From NCBI GenBank assembly GCA_022661535.1, contig JAKULF010000005.1, forward strand, positions 2,418,001 to 2,482,000: a DNA stretch of 64,000 nucleotides. The letters run 5' to 3'. The DNA is from Eutypa lata. Its lineage: Eukaryota; Ascomycota; Sordariomycetes; Xylariales; Diatrypaceae. The position numbers and the translations under genes are program-made. Positions 1-13,100 of this stretch are shown piece after piece. The notes beneath the pieces are model-generated. The model had not been told where the DNA came from. It saw only the letters and a program-made list of their open reading frames with translations, and searched no databases. How positions within the stretch are numbered: the first letter of the stretch is position 1; the number at the start of each line of letters is the position of its first letter.

Positions 1-300
1 TTTATAAATATTTAATTGCATTTTATATATTAATATAATAATAATTTCTTTCGATAATGTATTTAAAACGATAATTATAAAAAGTTTTCGAAATTTATCG
101 ACTTAGTTTAATCGAAGTAAATTCGATTTAAATTTTAAATCGAAGTATTAATAATACGAATTATATACTAAAGAATTAATTAATGGTACAAGTTAATATC
201 GAAACGACGGCAAAATCGACTCGGGAAAAAGTCGAGGCAAAATCGACTTAAGTTATAATCAAAGGCGATATCGGAATTAACTAATAGTGAAAATTATTAT

Positions 301-1150
301 CATGGCATCGGAAAAGGAACTTAAGCAATAAGTCGAAAAGCTGTAAGATTAAGTTAAGCAATTATTAATTAACGAAAATAAAACTAATAATAATGAAAAA
401 AACGAAAACGAAATTAAAAGATCGACGAAGCTAGTTACGCACTTAGATTAAACTAACTTTACCTTTAAAATAACTAACGAGAATTAATTACAAAGCAATA
501 ACAACTAAAAGATATAAAAAACTTCTTTTTAAGTAACCTTAAAGGGTGCCGGATTCCGAAACAACGATAACGATAAGCTTATTAAAGTCGACGAAGTTAA
601 AATCGCAAGTATTATTATTAACAACATTAAAAGTAATCCCTTAACTATCATCGCAAATATCGAAAAAAAAACGAAAATATACGCAACTTTAAAAAGATCG
701 TACGAAAATTACGATATCGAATAAAAGTTAAAATTATAAACGTAATTATAATACGCAAAATAAAATGTAAAAAAGTAATTAATTTTAAATTACGTCGTTA
801 AATTTAAACGATTAATTTAACGTATTATCGAAGTTAAAATACCGATTAATTTAAAATAATAATTCGCAATATTTATTAATTTAATAAAAAATATTAACGT
901 TATGATTTAAAAATTACGTATTAAAAAAACACTTCGATAAATATCGAATATAACGATTAATTAAATATATAATAACTTCGTTATAAAGTTTCGAAATAAA
1001 AAACGAAAAAAAAACAACGGTAATTATAAAGCTTAAAAAAATAATAAACTTAATCGAAACGATTAAAATAAATCGCGTTATTATAATTATAACGAATATA
1101 ATTATTTATAAAAAAATTACTCGAAAAAAAAAATAAAAACGATATATTTA
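301..1150 (+). mobile_element. RIP-degraded gag of a probable Ty1/copia-type retrotransposon
   Basis: An ATG at 301 opens a frame beginning MASEKELKQ. It is then broken by TAA/TAG codons that would revert to CAA, CAG or TGG if C-to-T and G-to-A changes were undone. Near 1076-1123 the frame reads as Tyr-Tyr-Asn-Tyr-Asn-Glu-Tyr-Asn-Tyr followed about five residues later by Tyr. The spacing resembles a CCHC zinc knuckle in which Cys codons (TGT/TGC) have become Tyr codons (TAT/TAC). That supports a nucleic-acid-binding Gag. Copia is preferred over gypsy only on general resemblance and small Gag size; no protease or reverse transcriptase could be read. It is a pseudogene beyond doubt. Confidence 0.5.
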
Positions 1151-1512
1151 ACTTTAAAAACGATAATGTTATTTTAATTAAATTATTAAACTTATATAAA
1201 AAATTAACTTACGATATATAAAAAAATATTTAAAAAAAAAAAAAGCATTAATAAAAGTAATAATAACTTTAAAGTAATAATTACTTTATTATAAAAAAAT
1301 ATTAATAATTAATATAATAAAAAATAATAATAAAAATAAATACATTATTTATTAAAAAATAATAAGCCTTTAAAGCTTTTATTATATATAAATAAAGTTA
1401 TAAAGTTATAATTTAACTTATTTCGATTATTTAAATAAAAATCTTTATACTTAAAAAATTAATATAAATTAAGCTTTTTATAAATATTTAACCGTATTTT
1501 ATATATTAATAA

Positions 1513-1811
1513 TAACGTAAAAAATAAATAAATAATAAATTATATATTCGTTATAACGAAAATTACCTTTTTAATAATTACTTTTACGATTTATATATTA
1601 TAATATTTATAAAAAAAGTTATTATATTTACTTTATATTTTAATAATAAATTTAATATATATTTAAACATTTACGATTAAATTACTTATATTTCGATAAA
1701 GAAATTTTTATAAAATTAATATTTATAATTAATTTAATAGTTAAATAAAAAAATAAAATCGTATAAAATATATAATTTTTAAAATAAAGCCTTTTTTAAC
1801 GGAAAAGTAAT
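1513..1811. repeat. Repeat copy 1, internal end of an LTR element (partner at 5231-5534)
   Basis: This stretch aligns by eye over about 300 bases with 5231-5534 in the same orientation. Most differences are C/T or G/A transitions. Both copies run directly into an LTR-like repeat, so this is probably the 3' internal end of the same element family. Confidence 0.6.
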
Positions 1812-2077
1812 GTTATAATACGTAATTAAATAATTAAATAATAATGAAATTAAAATAATAATAAATTATATATACGATATATAAATAAATAATAAGTAAA
1901 TATAACTTAAAAAAATAATAAGTTATTAAAAAGTTAAGTAATAATAAAGTATTTACTTTATTTACTTAAAGTTAATTTTTTATTATAAATCTTTCCCTTT
2001 ACTTTTTTTCCTTTTTTAATTTAATATTTTTACTTTATAAAAAAGTATTCGTATACGCGTTTTTACGGTTCGTAATA
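1812..2077. repeat. LTR-like repeat copy A
   Basis: About 266 bases start with TGTTATAATACG and end near TTCGTAATA. The segment is repeated at 3791-4049 and, with an internal gap, at 5535-5715. This copy keeps the most G and C, for example at its GTATACGCGTTTTTACGG segment, so it is the least mutated. The TG start and the original CA-like end (now TA) fit an LTR. It follows the 1513-1811 segment and so is probably a 3' LTR. Confidence 0.6.
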
Positions 2078-2514
2078 ATTATTATTAATTATTTTAAAAT
2101 AAAGTTATTTAAAAGTTTATTTTATTAAATTATAATTAAAACGTAATTAAAATAATAATAATTTATTATTATAAAAATTAAATTTATAAATAAAATGATT
2201 TTTAAAATTTTAATTATAAAGATTAATAATTAAATAAAAATTCTTTTAAATTTTATTATAAAATAACTTATATTTAAAAAGATTTATAAAAAGTATTTCT
2301 TAAAGTTTTAATAATAATTAAAAATAATATAAATAAATATATTAAATTTTAATATATATATATAAAAATTTTTATTTTTTAATATATATATTTTTTATTA
2401 TTTTTAATAATTAATAAAATAAAATATTTTTTTTTTATATTTTTATTTTTTAAAATTTATTAAATATTATAATATAAAAAAGTATAATTTTTTATAAACT
2501 TTAAAAATTAATAA

Positions 2515-2613
<99 letters not shown>
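2515..2613. repeat. (TAA)n microsatellite, about 33 units
   Basis: An uninterrupted run of the TAA/AAT triplet about 99 bases long lies inside RIP-mutated DNA. It ends at AATTAAAAAA. It is far longer and more regular than the surrounding AT-rich sequence, so it is a true simple repeat. Confidence 0.95.
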
Positions 2614-3790
2614 TAAAAAAATTTATATATAAAACGCTTTTTTATAAAATATTAAAAATTATTTAAATGATTATTTTATTATAAAAATATATAAAATATT
2701 TAATAAAAATTAAAAATTAAAAATATTAAATTAAACGAAAAAATATATATTTTAAATTTTAATATTATATATATATTATTATAAAATAATTTATTTTTAT
2801 ATAATTTATAATTTTAAAACTTTTAAATATTAATTTTTAATTATAAAATTTGTTTTTTATTTTATTTATTATTTAAATTATAATATTAATATTTTATTTA
2901 TTAATATTTCTTTTTTAATTTAAAAATAAAATTATTATAAAAATCTTTTAATAACGTTTTTATATTTTATAAATTAAGTTTTCGTAAATACTTCGTAATT
3001 TTATCGAAATAGTTTTATTAATAAAATTAACGAAATTATTATTATTATTTTTTTTCTTTTAAATAATTTATTATTTTTATTATTTTTATTTTTCGAAATT
3101 TAATTATAAATTTATTATAAATTTAATTTATTTTTATATTTAATCTTTAATAAAAAACTTTTTTAATTTAAGTTTTTTATTTAATAATATTTTTAAAATT
3201 ATTATAAATTAAATTAAAAAAGTTATTTAATTTTTTTAATATATTATATTAAAAATTAAAACGTTACGATATAATTTAATATTAATTATTTTATTAAGTT
3301 TTATTTAATAAATTAAAAATTTATTTATAAATTCGTTTATTAATTAATATTATAATATTTATACGTTTTATTTAAAACGTAATATATTTTTATATTTTTA
3401 TTAAATTTTATTATAATTATTAATTTAACTTTTTTATATTAATTAAAATAACTTTAATAATTTTAATTTCGTTAATATAAATTAAATAATTTTAAATATA
3501 TTTTTAATATTTTACATTCGTAATAAATATTTAAAAAATCGATTTTTATAATTTTAATTATCATTATTAATTAATTAATTATTATTAATTATTTTAAACG
3601 AAAATTTATTTTTATTTAAATATTTATTATTATTTTAAGTTTATATTATTTAACGTTTAATTTAAAATAATAAACGTTTTCGTAATTATATTTAATTCGT
3701 TTTATTATTAAAATATAAAGTTAATATAAAAAATAATTATAAAATTAAATTAAATAATATATTATTAAAATATTATTATAATATTAATTA

Positions 3791-4049
3791 TTATAATACG
3801 TAATTAAATAATTAAATAATAATAAAATTAAAATAATAATAAATTATATATACGATATAAAAATAAATAATAAATAAATATAACTTAAAAAAATAATAAA
3901 TTATTAAAGGTTTAAATAATAATAAAATCTTTATTTTATTTATTTAAAGTTAATCTTTTATTATAAATCTTTTTCTTTTATTTTTTTTTAATTTAATATT
4001 TTTACTTTATAAAAAAATATTTATATATACGTTTTTACGATTCGTAATA
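3791..4049. repeat. LTR-like repeat copy B
   Basis: This is the second copy of the 1812-2077 repeat, same orientation, about 259 bases, more heavily mutated to A/T. Unlike copies A and C it is not preceded by the shared 300-base internal segment, so it may be a 5' LTR. Together with copy C it would bound an internally deleted element of about 1.9 kb. Confidence 0.6.
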
Positions 4050-5230
4050 TAATATTAAATCTTTTTATTTATATATTATATTTATTAAAAACTTTTTTTA
4101 ATTAAGTTATTTCTTTTTTATTATTTTTATAATATTTTCTTTATCGATTACGTAATAACGATACATTTATTAATATTAAATATTTATTATAACGTAAATA
4201 TTATATTTTTAAGCTTAATATAATTTTAATAAATTTTTAACGTATATATATAATTATTTTTATTTTTATAATATTTATTTTATTTTTTATTTTTATAATA
4301 TATTAAAATTAAATAATAATAATTTTTTTATTATTAATAAAATTAATAATATAACTTTTATTATCGTTTAAAAAGTTTAAATAATTAATTTTATTATTAT
4401 ATAATAATTTCGTAATAAATTAAATTATTAATTTAATATATAAATATAAATTTTAAAAGCTTAAAACGAAACTTTAATAATTATTTTAATAAAGTTATTT
4501 TAACGAAAAGTAATTTTATTTAACGTTAAAAAACTTATTAATTTTAAAAAAAACTTTAATATTTAATTATTTATAATAAAATAAAAACTTAATATAAATG
4601 AAATTATTATTAATAACGCGAAAAGTTAATTTTAATTCGTTTATAATCGTTTAAACTTTTTTATTAAATTCGTAATAAATCTTTTACTTTATTACGCGTT
4701 TAAAACGTAAATATTTCATTATAATAAAATCGTTAAAACTTTAAAACGTTTATATTATAACTTTTTAAAGCTTTAATAAATTATTAAAAAACTTCGTTAT
4801 TTAAAATAAAATAATAAAACTGTCGTTAAGTTTTTTTTAAATAAAAATATTAAACTTAACTTATAAATAAAATTATTAACTTATTTAATAAATTTTAAAT
4901 TATAAACCTTTATTATATTTTTTTTAAATTTTTATAAAAACGTTTAAATTATAAAAAAACGAATAAAAAATTATTATTTAATTATAATATTTTCGTTAAA
5001 TTATTTTATAAATTTATTTATAAAGTTATTTTTTCATTAATTAATAATTATCGATTTATTAAATTTAATTAAATAAATATTAATTTTAATATAATTTATA
5101 ATATTAATATTTTAAATTAATTTATTTTTAATTTAATTTAATTATTAAAAGTTAAAATTAAATTTATAATTAAATTTAAAAACGAAAATAATTAAATTAT
5201 TATTAATAAACGAATTATTTAATTTATTAT

Positions 5231-5534
5231 TAAAAAACAACGTAAAAAATAAATAAATAATAAATTATATATTTATTACGACGAAAATTATTTTTTAATA
5301 ATTATTTTTACGATTCGTATATCGTAATATTTATAAAAGAAATTATTATATTTACTTCGATTTTAATAATAAATTTAATACGAATTTAAATATTTACGAT
5401 TAAATTATTTATAATTTAAGAAAAAGATTTTTATAAAATTAATATTTATAATTAATTTAATAATTAAATAAAAAAATAAAATTATATAAAATATATAATT
5501 TTTAAAACGAAGTTTTTTTAACGAAAAATTAATA
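5231..5534. repeat. Repeat copy 2, internal end of an LTR element (partner at 1513-1811)
   Basis: Same orientation and order as 1513-1811, directly followed by LTR-like copy C. Differences are mainly transitions. It supports the reading that copies A and C are 3' LTRs of two insertions of one family. Confidence 0.6.
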
Positions 5535-5715
5535 TTATAATATGTAATTAAATAATTAAATAATAATAAAATTAAAATAATAATAAAATATTTACTTTAT
5601 TTATTTAAAGTTAACTTTTTATTATAAACCTTTTTTTTTATTTTTTATTTTTTTTTAATTTAATATTTTCACTTTATAAAAAAGCATTTATATATACGTT
5701 TTACGATTCGTAATA
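5535..5715. repeat. LTR-like repeat copy C, internally deleted
   Basis: Third copy of the LTR-like repeat, about 181 bases. It matches copies A and B at both ends but lacks about 80 bases in the middle. The join lies where AATAATAAA meets TATTTACTTTATTTA. Confidence 0.55.
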
Positions 5716-6403
5716 TTAATCTTTATAATATAATAATATAATATTAATTTTATATAATTTTAATTATTATTTAAAAATTAAAAAATATAAATATTTATTT
5801 TTTATATTAATTATTATTTAAATTATAATATTAATATTTTATTTATTAATAAAAATATTAATAAAATAATAAAATACTTATATTATTTTTAATAATAATT
5901 AAAAATAATTATTTATAAAAAATATAAATATAATAAGTTTATTTATTATAAAATAAAAAAAAACTTTTAATTAAAATTTATAATTAAAAAATATATATAA
6001 TAAATTATATTTTAATTTTATTAATATTTAAATAAAAATTATTATAAATATATAATAATATTAAAGTATAATTTTATATTTTAAATTAAAAATTAAATAA
6101 AGTATTTATTTATTTAAATTTTAAATTATAAATCTTTAATCTTTAATATTTATAAAATAATTAATATATAAAAACATTTATAAAATTTTATAAAATTTTA
6201 TAAATTAAAAAGATATTATATTTTTAAACGTAAAATTAAAAAAAAACGTTAAGAATTAATAAATCGTTAATTATAAGTGGTTAATAATTTAATAAACCTT
6301 ATGGCCTTTATTACGGTATTAAGACATTTCCTTTAATTACTTAAGAACTGTTATTGATATGTTCACGGGCATTCGTATCCCAATCCATACTTGATCTCTT
6401 TAG

Positions 6404-7164
6404 TTTAAAACAAATCAAGGTAGCTGGGGCCAGACCGAAGTTCTTAATTATCTCGCAACCTTAAGGCAGGGTGTCGAGCAATTCAATCCACTGCAATCCG
6501 ACCCTTACGTTGCTGCCTGGAAAGAGATCTGGTTCATTGCAGGCGCCTATTTACACGAGTAGCTATAGCTATCCGTCAGAAATCATTCAATTACGTGGGG
6601 ACATTCAGAATACAACCTCATTCTTACGGCCTGGTGAAGGAATGCAGTATGCCACGAATAGCCCCCGAAAATTCTACAAGATATAAACCAAAAAAGGTCG
6701 CGGCGCAAGTGCCGTCGTACATAGGTTTCGCTTTCCACGGGTGATCGATTTTATATATACTTTCGGGTAACTTGGAATAGCATGCCAGCTCGTACATGAT
6801 ATACGGTCAAACTATACGCACACACCTCGTTAAATGACATTTTGTCTTACACGATTGCTCTTAACAAGGGCTTGTTCGCATTTACCGCAAGAACTATGTA
6901 AAGTTATTTCCTTAAGTTAACAAGTATGCTATGAATGATGGCTTTACTTCCTGCCTTGCTAAGCTTGGTATATTACAGCTCTTGTGCATTTTACAGCCAA
7001 GGTGAATGTTTGGTGCCAAGAAGGAATTTGATTGGTAACCACATATTATTATGGGTCTATACTGAAGTAAACTCCCTTAACCGGCTTCTTAGGCAAGTGG
7101 GTCTCGCCTCAACCCCCTCAGTTCCCTTGCCGCATCTGCTTCTCAGGTCCGATACAACACCCTT
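6404..7164 (+). pseudogene. Degraded or unresolved 5' coding region upstream of the NLR-like gene
   Basis: Composition returns to normal here, and one frame reads like protein for about 45 codons before a TAG near 6557 (6422-6556, including the run QSDPYVAAWKEIWF). No family was recognised. A second open stretch lies at 7093-7164, in frame with the gene that follows. It is separated from that gene by a possible 54-nt in-frame intron at 7165-7218 (GTAAGC donor, AAAG acceptor). If that intron is real, the ATG at 7198 is intronic and the NLR-like protein begins further upstream. Between these pieces there are stops in all frames. The region is therefore either several small exons or a decayed 5' half next to the RIP block. 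Confidence 0.3.
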
Positions 7165-7197
7165 GTAAGCTGCTACCGGTATTAAGCTGCTTTTGAT

Positions 7198-9248
7198 ATG
7201 CGGGTGGTATGTGTAAAGGATGATGGGGAAATATTGGAGATCGATGCGGCGTTACGTGAAGAACCTTATGTTATTCGCGGTTTGTTCATGGAAGCCCTTT
7301 CCAGTACTGACCAGGAAGTGTTGGGAGATTCGGCAAGCTTGTTGCAAGCCGAGCAAGCAATCCGCAAAGCTTTGCGATTATTCAATGGAGACCAGGAGAA
7401 GTACGTTAGAAGTTATGTACTGGCCCGAACCCTGGACCAACGAACATTGGGAACACCCAGAGCTGGTCTTATTCACTTCTCGTTCGAGTACGGCGGCCCT
7501 TTGGCCTTAATCGGGGTCTTTTACGCCACGCTCAATGCACACCGTAATCAAGAAAACCGTGCCATACTGGAGTGCCTATGCAACGCATCAGATGCGTCAA
7601 AGGAAGAGCTTCTCGGACGCGCTAGATCATTTCCATGTAGCTTGCACGTAACAGGTTGGTTGGGGCGGATCTTGGACAAGCTAGACGTCGATACTCAGGG
7701 GCTGTTGTGTTTACTGCGCTGCCTCGGCAATACCGCGATACCAGAAGACATCTTTCACTGGTCACGTAACCCGTGCCAGACTTGGGACTCCGATGGCGAA
7801 ATCCTCTCCGTGCCCCCGCAGCTTGCCGCTATCACAACAGATGAACAGCGTCTCGCAGTAGCCTTGCAGCAGCTGCAGTATATCGGCTTCGTACAATGTT
7901 CTGATGGCAAGATAAACCTTGATCTCCGGATTTCTGAGTTGTTACAAGCCCGCCTGGATACACCCCTGTGGAAAGCGGAGACGGCAAAGCTGCTTTGCCA
8001 CGTATTCCCTAGGCATTGCATGATGGATCGGGAAAGGTAAGCAGAAACCTCACACCCTTGCATCCCCTCACCACACTAACTGTAACTCTAAGATACAAAG
8101 TACGGTGCGAGACGTTGCTTCCACAACTTGCACACGTCTACTCTCACTTAGACGAACCATACGTGCTGTCCTTCTGTAGCCAAAAATCCCAGGTTCTCCC
8201 AGTAATCGAGGTATGCTTGTCGGCTTCCCATTTTGGCGGCCCTGCCTGGAAAAACAAATGTATCTCCCGAGCTAGCCAGGTGCTTCTGCACTCGGATTTA
8301 TGCCATTCGCAGCTGGCTCTGATGCTAGGAGCCAGGATCCGAACCCGCCAAGCTGCCATCTTTTATCTTTATAAGGATGGGCCATATCAAGATGTGGACT
8401 GGCCACGTCTTGACCATCGGTCCAATGCATTCTCCGCCGATGCGGTACTGCTCAAAGCAGAGAGCTGCATGCGATTGAATGCACTGCTATCGGCCAGCGA
8501 AGCCTTGTCATCGTTCAACCCTGCTGTCCACGGTAATGTATCGACATTAGAAAAGCTCCAACTAGAACAGATCATCCTTGGTCGCGCTAGCGTTGCTATG
8601 TTAGAAGGCAATTTCAGCAGTGCATACTCGATCCTATCCCAACTTCCCCATACAGAAGAACGAGTAGCTTTGCGTCTCGCCAGGGTCTTGTGCGAACTCG
8701 GACAGAGTACCGAGGCGGAGGACGTGTTGCGTTTATCTCGACCCTTAGAACACCAATCGATGCCGCTTGAGACCACTGTAGCCAACGTGCGTCTATACCA
8801 TTGCATGGATGCCCTGCGACGAAGCGTCTACGATAGGCATTTGGGGCAAGCAACTCGTGATATGTACCAAGACCTGCTCAAGCGACCTGACTTAGTGACC
8901 ATTCCTGGTCAGTACGATTATTTCACGATTTTGTTTGGGCTGGCAATCCTGGACCGTTTAGACGGACGGCTAGATTCCGCGAGGGAAAGGTGGGACGAGA
9001 CGCTAGTCGTCTGCAAGAGCTACCCTATTGGGGGGTATGCTGATATGATTGTCGTTTATTCGATCGCAGAACTCGAAATGAAGCGGGGGAACATGCTGGA
9101 TTCGGAGTACTTCACGGCCAAAGCCAAAGCTCTCTTTACGAGCACAGGGCGCCAGCATCACTTCCTCGGCCTCGGATCTATCTGGCCTGATATTTTGGGT
9201 CAATGGTACGAGTCCCAAGGCTATCAGCGGATTGTACCGGCAATGTAA
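7198..9248 (+). CDS. Probable C-terminal part of a fungal NLR/STAND-type protein (helical repeat region)
   Basis: Two exons, 7198-8036 and 8093-9248, are joined by a 56-nt intron (GTAAGC donor, CTAAC branch-like site at 8077-8081, TAAG acceptor). They give about 664 residues from the first ATG. The central part, with ILDKLDVDTQGLLCLLRCLG followed by a predicted winged-helix-like segment and TPLWKAETAKLLCHVFPRH, resembles what follows the nucleotide-binding domain in fungal NLR proteins, from family knowledge. The C-terminal 400 residues are helical with TPR-like spacing (ALLSASEALSSF, LEGNFSSAYSILSQLP). No P-loop or other nucleotide-binding motif is present, so the expected N-terminal NTPase half is missing or lies in degraded sequence upstream. 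Such proteins act in non-self recognition and regulated cell death, but no function can be assigned here. It sits between two RIP blocks, and its codon content is normal. The start is uncertain. Confidence 0.5.
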
Positions 9249-9255
9249 AAGGAAG

Positions 9256-9900
9256 CACTGCGTTGAACGTTTAAGCCGTTCAGAACATGACATATTCGAT
9301 TGTGCAGAATCGCTGCACCTCCTTACCTACGTAGGGATCAGATACCTGAACTCGCAAATTATCCGCAGTGTTTTCTTGTTCCTGATGAAAAAGCACTTCT
9401 GCATTGAATTTATCCTCCTATCTGCCCACCTGGCTATACTCTCCATGGCTATATCAAACAAGCCTTTGTCGTACATGTAGTGAGTTTTCCAATACTGCAA
9501 TTTGTCACAAACCCGACTGTATTCTTGGCTCAACTTCTGCAATTCGCGACAGGCCTGGCTGTGTTGCCGCAACGTCCGAAACTTCTTCTTTTCAATCCAT
9601 ATTTTTTCCCCGCATTATTCTTCGCTTTTTGCATTTTTCTACCATCATGGTTGATTGCTCTAGTGCCTTTTTCCTGCATACAAGCCAAGCAACCTGATGG
9701 TCAACCGGTGGGACCACGTATCGCGAGCAAAGTGAGATTAATGATACACGGTAACTAATCAATGTTATCATTTAAATATAACGTATATGCATTGTAACTT
9801 TGCCTTTCTCCTTCAAGAATTTGGAGAAACAGCTGCCGAAAATAAAATTCTGCTGGGTAGTCGTACTTGCTGAACTTTGCTGCCGACAAAGTTGAAAGCA
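9256..9900. other. Non-coding or decayed stretch downstream of the NLR-like gene
   Basis: No convincing gene. On the minus strand, about 9627-9327 stays open and would encode a basic, coiled-coil-like stretch (KKKFRTLRQHSQACRELQ) with no ATG start and no recognised family. It may be a relic exon, but nothing else supports it. Confidence 0.3.
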
Positions 9901-9997
9901 ACGCAATCCACTCTATTGAGCACCCAAATGGAGTGGATTGCAGCCCGTCCACCGCCATACAAATTCGGTGGATGGATATGGGCTGTTTTATTAAATG
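9901..9997. repeat. Paired short inverted repeats at the edge of the AT-rich block
   Basis: GCAATCCACT near 9902 is repeated inverted as AGTGGATTGC about 20 bases later. Directly after it TCCACCG pairs with CGGTGGA across a short loop. The two hairpins together occupy less than 100 bases, about 140 bases before the AT-rich block starts. They could be the end of a small transposon such as a MITE or hAT element; no target-site duplication could be identified. Confidence 0.35.
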
Positions 9998-10119
9998 GAT
10001 GGCCATCTAGTGAACGAAATGAACGAAATCTAAAGGCATATAAAGGTAGCGGTAAAAAGTTAAAGGACTTCTTGGCGCCAAGATACAATATAAATTGCTT
10101 TGTTTATGCATTAAAATAT

Positions 10120-13100
10120 AATATAAAGTATTAATTTATAACGCATTAAAATATTATAAATTCTTTTATATATTACTTTTTATAATTAAAATAATAAAAA
10201 TAATAAATTTTTTTTAATAAATTATAATTTATTTTATTTATTATTTATAAAGTTTTATTAAAATTATATTTAAAAATTAAATTATTTTAAAAAGTATAAA
10301 CATTTTTATTTTATTAAATGTTTTATTAATAATTATTAATATAATAAATTATTTAAAATAATATTTAAAATTTAAAAATAAATAATAAATATTATAATAA
10401 AAAGAAATAAAATAATTAAAAATTAAAAAGTTTATTTTTAAATTTATTATATATTAATATAAATTAACTTAAATAATTAATTAAATTTAAAATAAATAAC
10501 GAAATATTTATAAAGTTATTTTAAATAAATTATTAAAATTAAAAATTAATTTAAAAATTAATATTATATAATTAAAAAATAATAATAATATTAATTAATT
10601 TTTTAAAAATAATTAAAATATAAATAAAACCTTTTTATAAAATAAAGAAATATTAATTATATAAATAATAAATTATAAAGTTAAAAAAACGCTTAATATA
10701 TTTAAATTTAATTAAATTAATATTAACTTTTAATTAATTATAAATAGTATATAAAACTTAATATTTAAAAGGTTTTTATAAATATTTTAAAATAATTATT
10801 TATTATTATTTAAAGCTTTTTTTTATTTTTTATATTTATTATTTTTAAAATTAAAATTTTAAAATTTTATAAACTTTTTGTAATTTTAATAATATATATA
10901 TTACGTATATTATATTTATTAATATGCTTTTTTATATTAATAAATAATTAACTTTTAATAAAAAATATAAAAACATTTAATATATATAAAATTTAAATTT
11001 AAAATTTTTAATATTTTATTTTTATATTAAATTATTTCGTTATAAATATCGAAATTATTAATTTTATTAATTCTTTAATTAAAGATTTTATATAAAACTT
11101 TCGAAGTTTATTTACGTTATTATTATTTAATAAAAATATTTTTATTTTTTTAAATAAATTAATTTTAAGAATAATAAAAAAAGATTAATAAAAAGTTATA
11201 AATATTAATGTTTTTTTTATATTATATATTATAAATATTAAATTAAATAATTTAATAAACGAATTTATTAATAAAAATTATATTAATTTAAAAGTTAAAA
11301 TTTAAATTTTTTAAATTAAATATTATTTTAATAATAATCGTAAAGAAAATATTTCGATTATATAAAGTTTTAAAAAGTATTAATTTCTTTATATAAAAAA
11401 GATTTAATAAGAAGTTTTTATTATTATTTTAATTAATTATTTTATTTTATTTTATATTTAATAAATCTTTTTTTTAAAAAATTTAAAAATTTTATAAACT
11501 TTTAATACGATTTTTTATTAAGTATTTCTTTAAAGTTATTTATAAAAGTTTTAAAAAGTTTTATATATTAAACTTAAATATTATTATTATTAATTTTTAA
11601 CGAATATTATAATATTTTATTTAAATATAACGTTTTTTTTTAAATTTTTATATTATTTTTTAATAAAATAATAAAATCTTTAAATATATTTTTTAATTTT
11701 ATAAAAAAGTTTTTAATTTTTATTATTTCGATTATTATTATATTTAAAATTAATTATTTTATTTTTATAATATAATAAAATTTTATAATTTAAAGTTTTA
11801 ATAATTATATTATTAAAGTTTTAATTAAAAAATATATAATTTATTATTAATTTATTAATATTTATATAATTAATAAAGCTTATATTTATAATATTTATAA
11901 TATTTATAATTAATTTTTAATTTTTAATAATTTTAATTAAAAGTTATTTTATATTAAATTTAAATTATTTAATTACGTTATTAAATATCGATTAATTACG
12001 TAATAAATACCTTAAAAATATATATTTATTATTATAATAACTTTAAATTAATTATATTTATTTCGAAAAATATATATATAATTTATAATCGTAATTAATT
12101 AAATATATTTTCTTTTAATTTATATATTTAATTTTTTTTAAATTTAACTTTATAAATTTATTAATTATTTTTTAAATTTATAAATTATTTATAAATTTAT
12201 AACTTTATAATTTATAATTTATAATTTTATAACTTATAATTTATAAATTTATAATTTTATAAAATAATTTATAAACTTATAAATTTATAAAATAATTTAT
12301 AAACTTTTAAATTTATAAATTTAAATAATTTAATTATTAATAACTTAAATAATATTATATTAATTATTTAACTTTTAATTAAATAATTTAAATAATAATA
12401 AAATTTATAATTTATAAATTTATAAATTTATAAAACTTATATATATAAAAATAAAACGTTATAATTAAAAAATAAATCGTAATAATAATATAAAACTTAA
12501 TTATAAAATAATTTTTAAATAATTTTAATAATTTAATTACTTTATATATATAATAACTTTTAAATTTAAATTTTAATAAATTAAAGGTTTTTTAAAAATT
12601 AAATTAATTATATTAATTTTTATTTTATAAAAAAAAATTCGTTTAAAAAATAATTTTTATAATTTATTTATTACGAAAAATTATATCGTTTTTTTAAACG
12701 TAATAATTAAAAAGTTTTTAAATATATATATATTTAATAAAATTTAAAAATATTTTAAAAATTATTTAATATATTTAATATAATTTAATAATAAATTATT
12801 TATATATTTTATTTATATTAATATTATATAAATCGTATAAAATTTATTTATATAATTTAAAAAATTAAACTTTTTTATTAAATTTATATAATTATATATA
12901 TTTATTTTTCGTTATTAAATTATTTTAACTTTAATAATTTTCTTTATAATTATTTATAAATAAAATATATATTATATTAAATTTATTAAACTTTATAACT
13001 TTTAATATTTTTTAAATATATTATTATTAATTTAAAAAAATTAATAATAATTTAAATTTTTTTTAAATAGTTTTTTTAATTTACGGGTTTTTAAAAAATA

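Larger units (their letters stand above)
1..6290. repeat. AT-rich block of RIP-mutated retrotransposon remnants
   Basis: The block is almost entirely A and T. CpA and TpG dinucleotides are nearly absent, TpA is very common, and most surviving G and C lie in CpG or in AAG/CTT contexts. That is what fungal RIP (C to T, preferring CpA) leaves behind. No open frame of useful length survives. The first 700 bases are less heavily mutated than the rest, and a gag-like reading frame can still be followed there. Three copies of an LTR-like repeat and a (TAA)n run lie inside and are listed separately. The block ends sharply near 6290, where normal composition begins. The call as RIP-decayed transposon DNA is confident; assignment of each part to an element is not. 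Confidence 0.9.
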
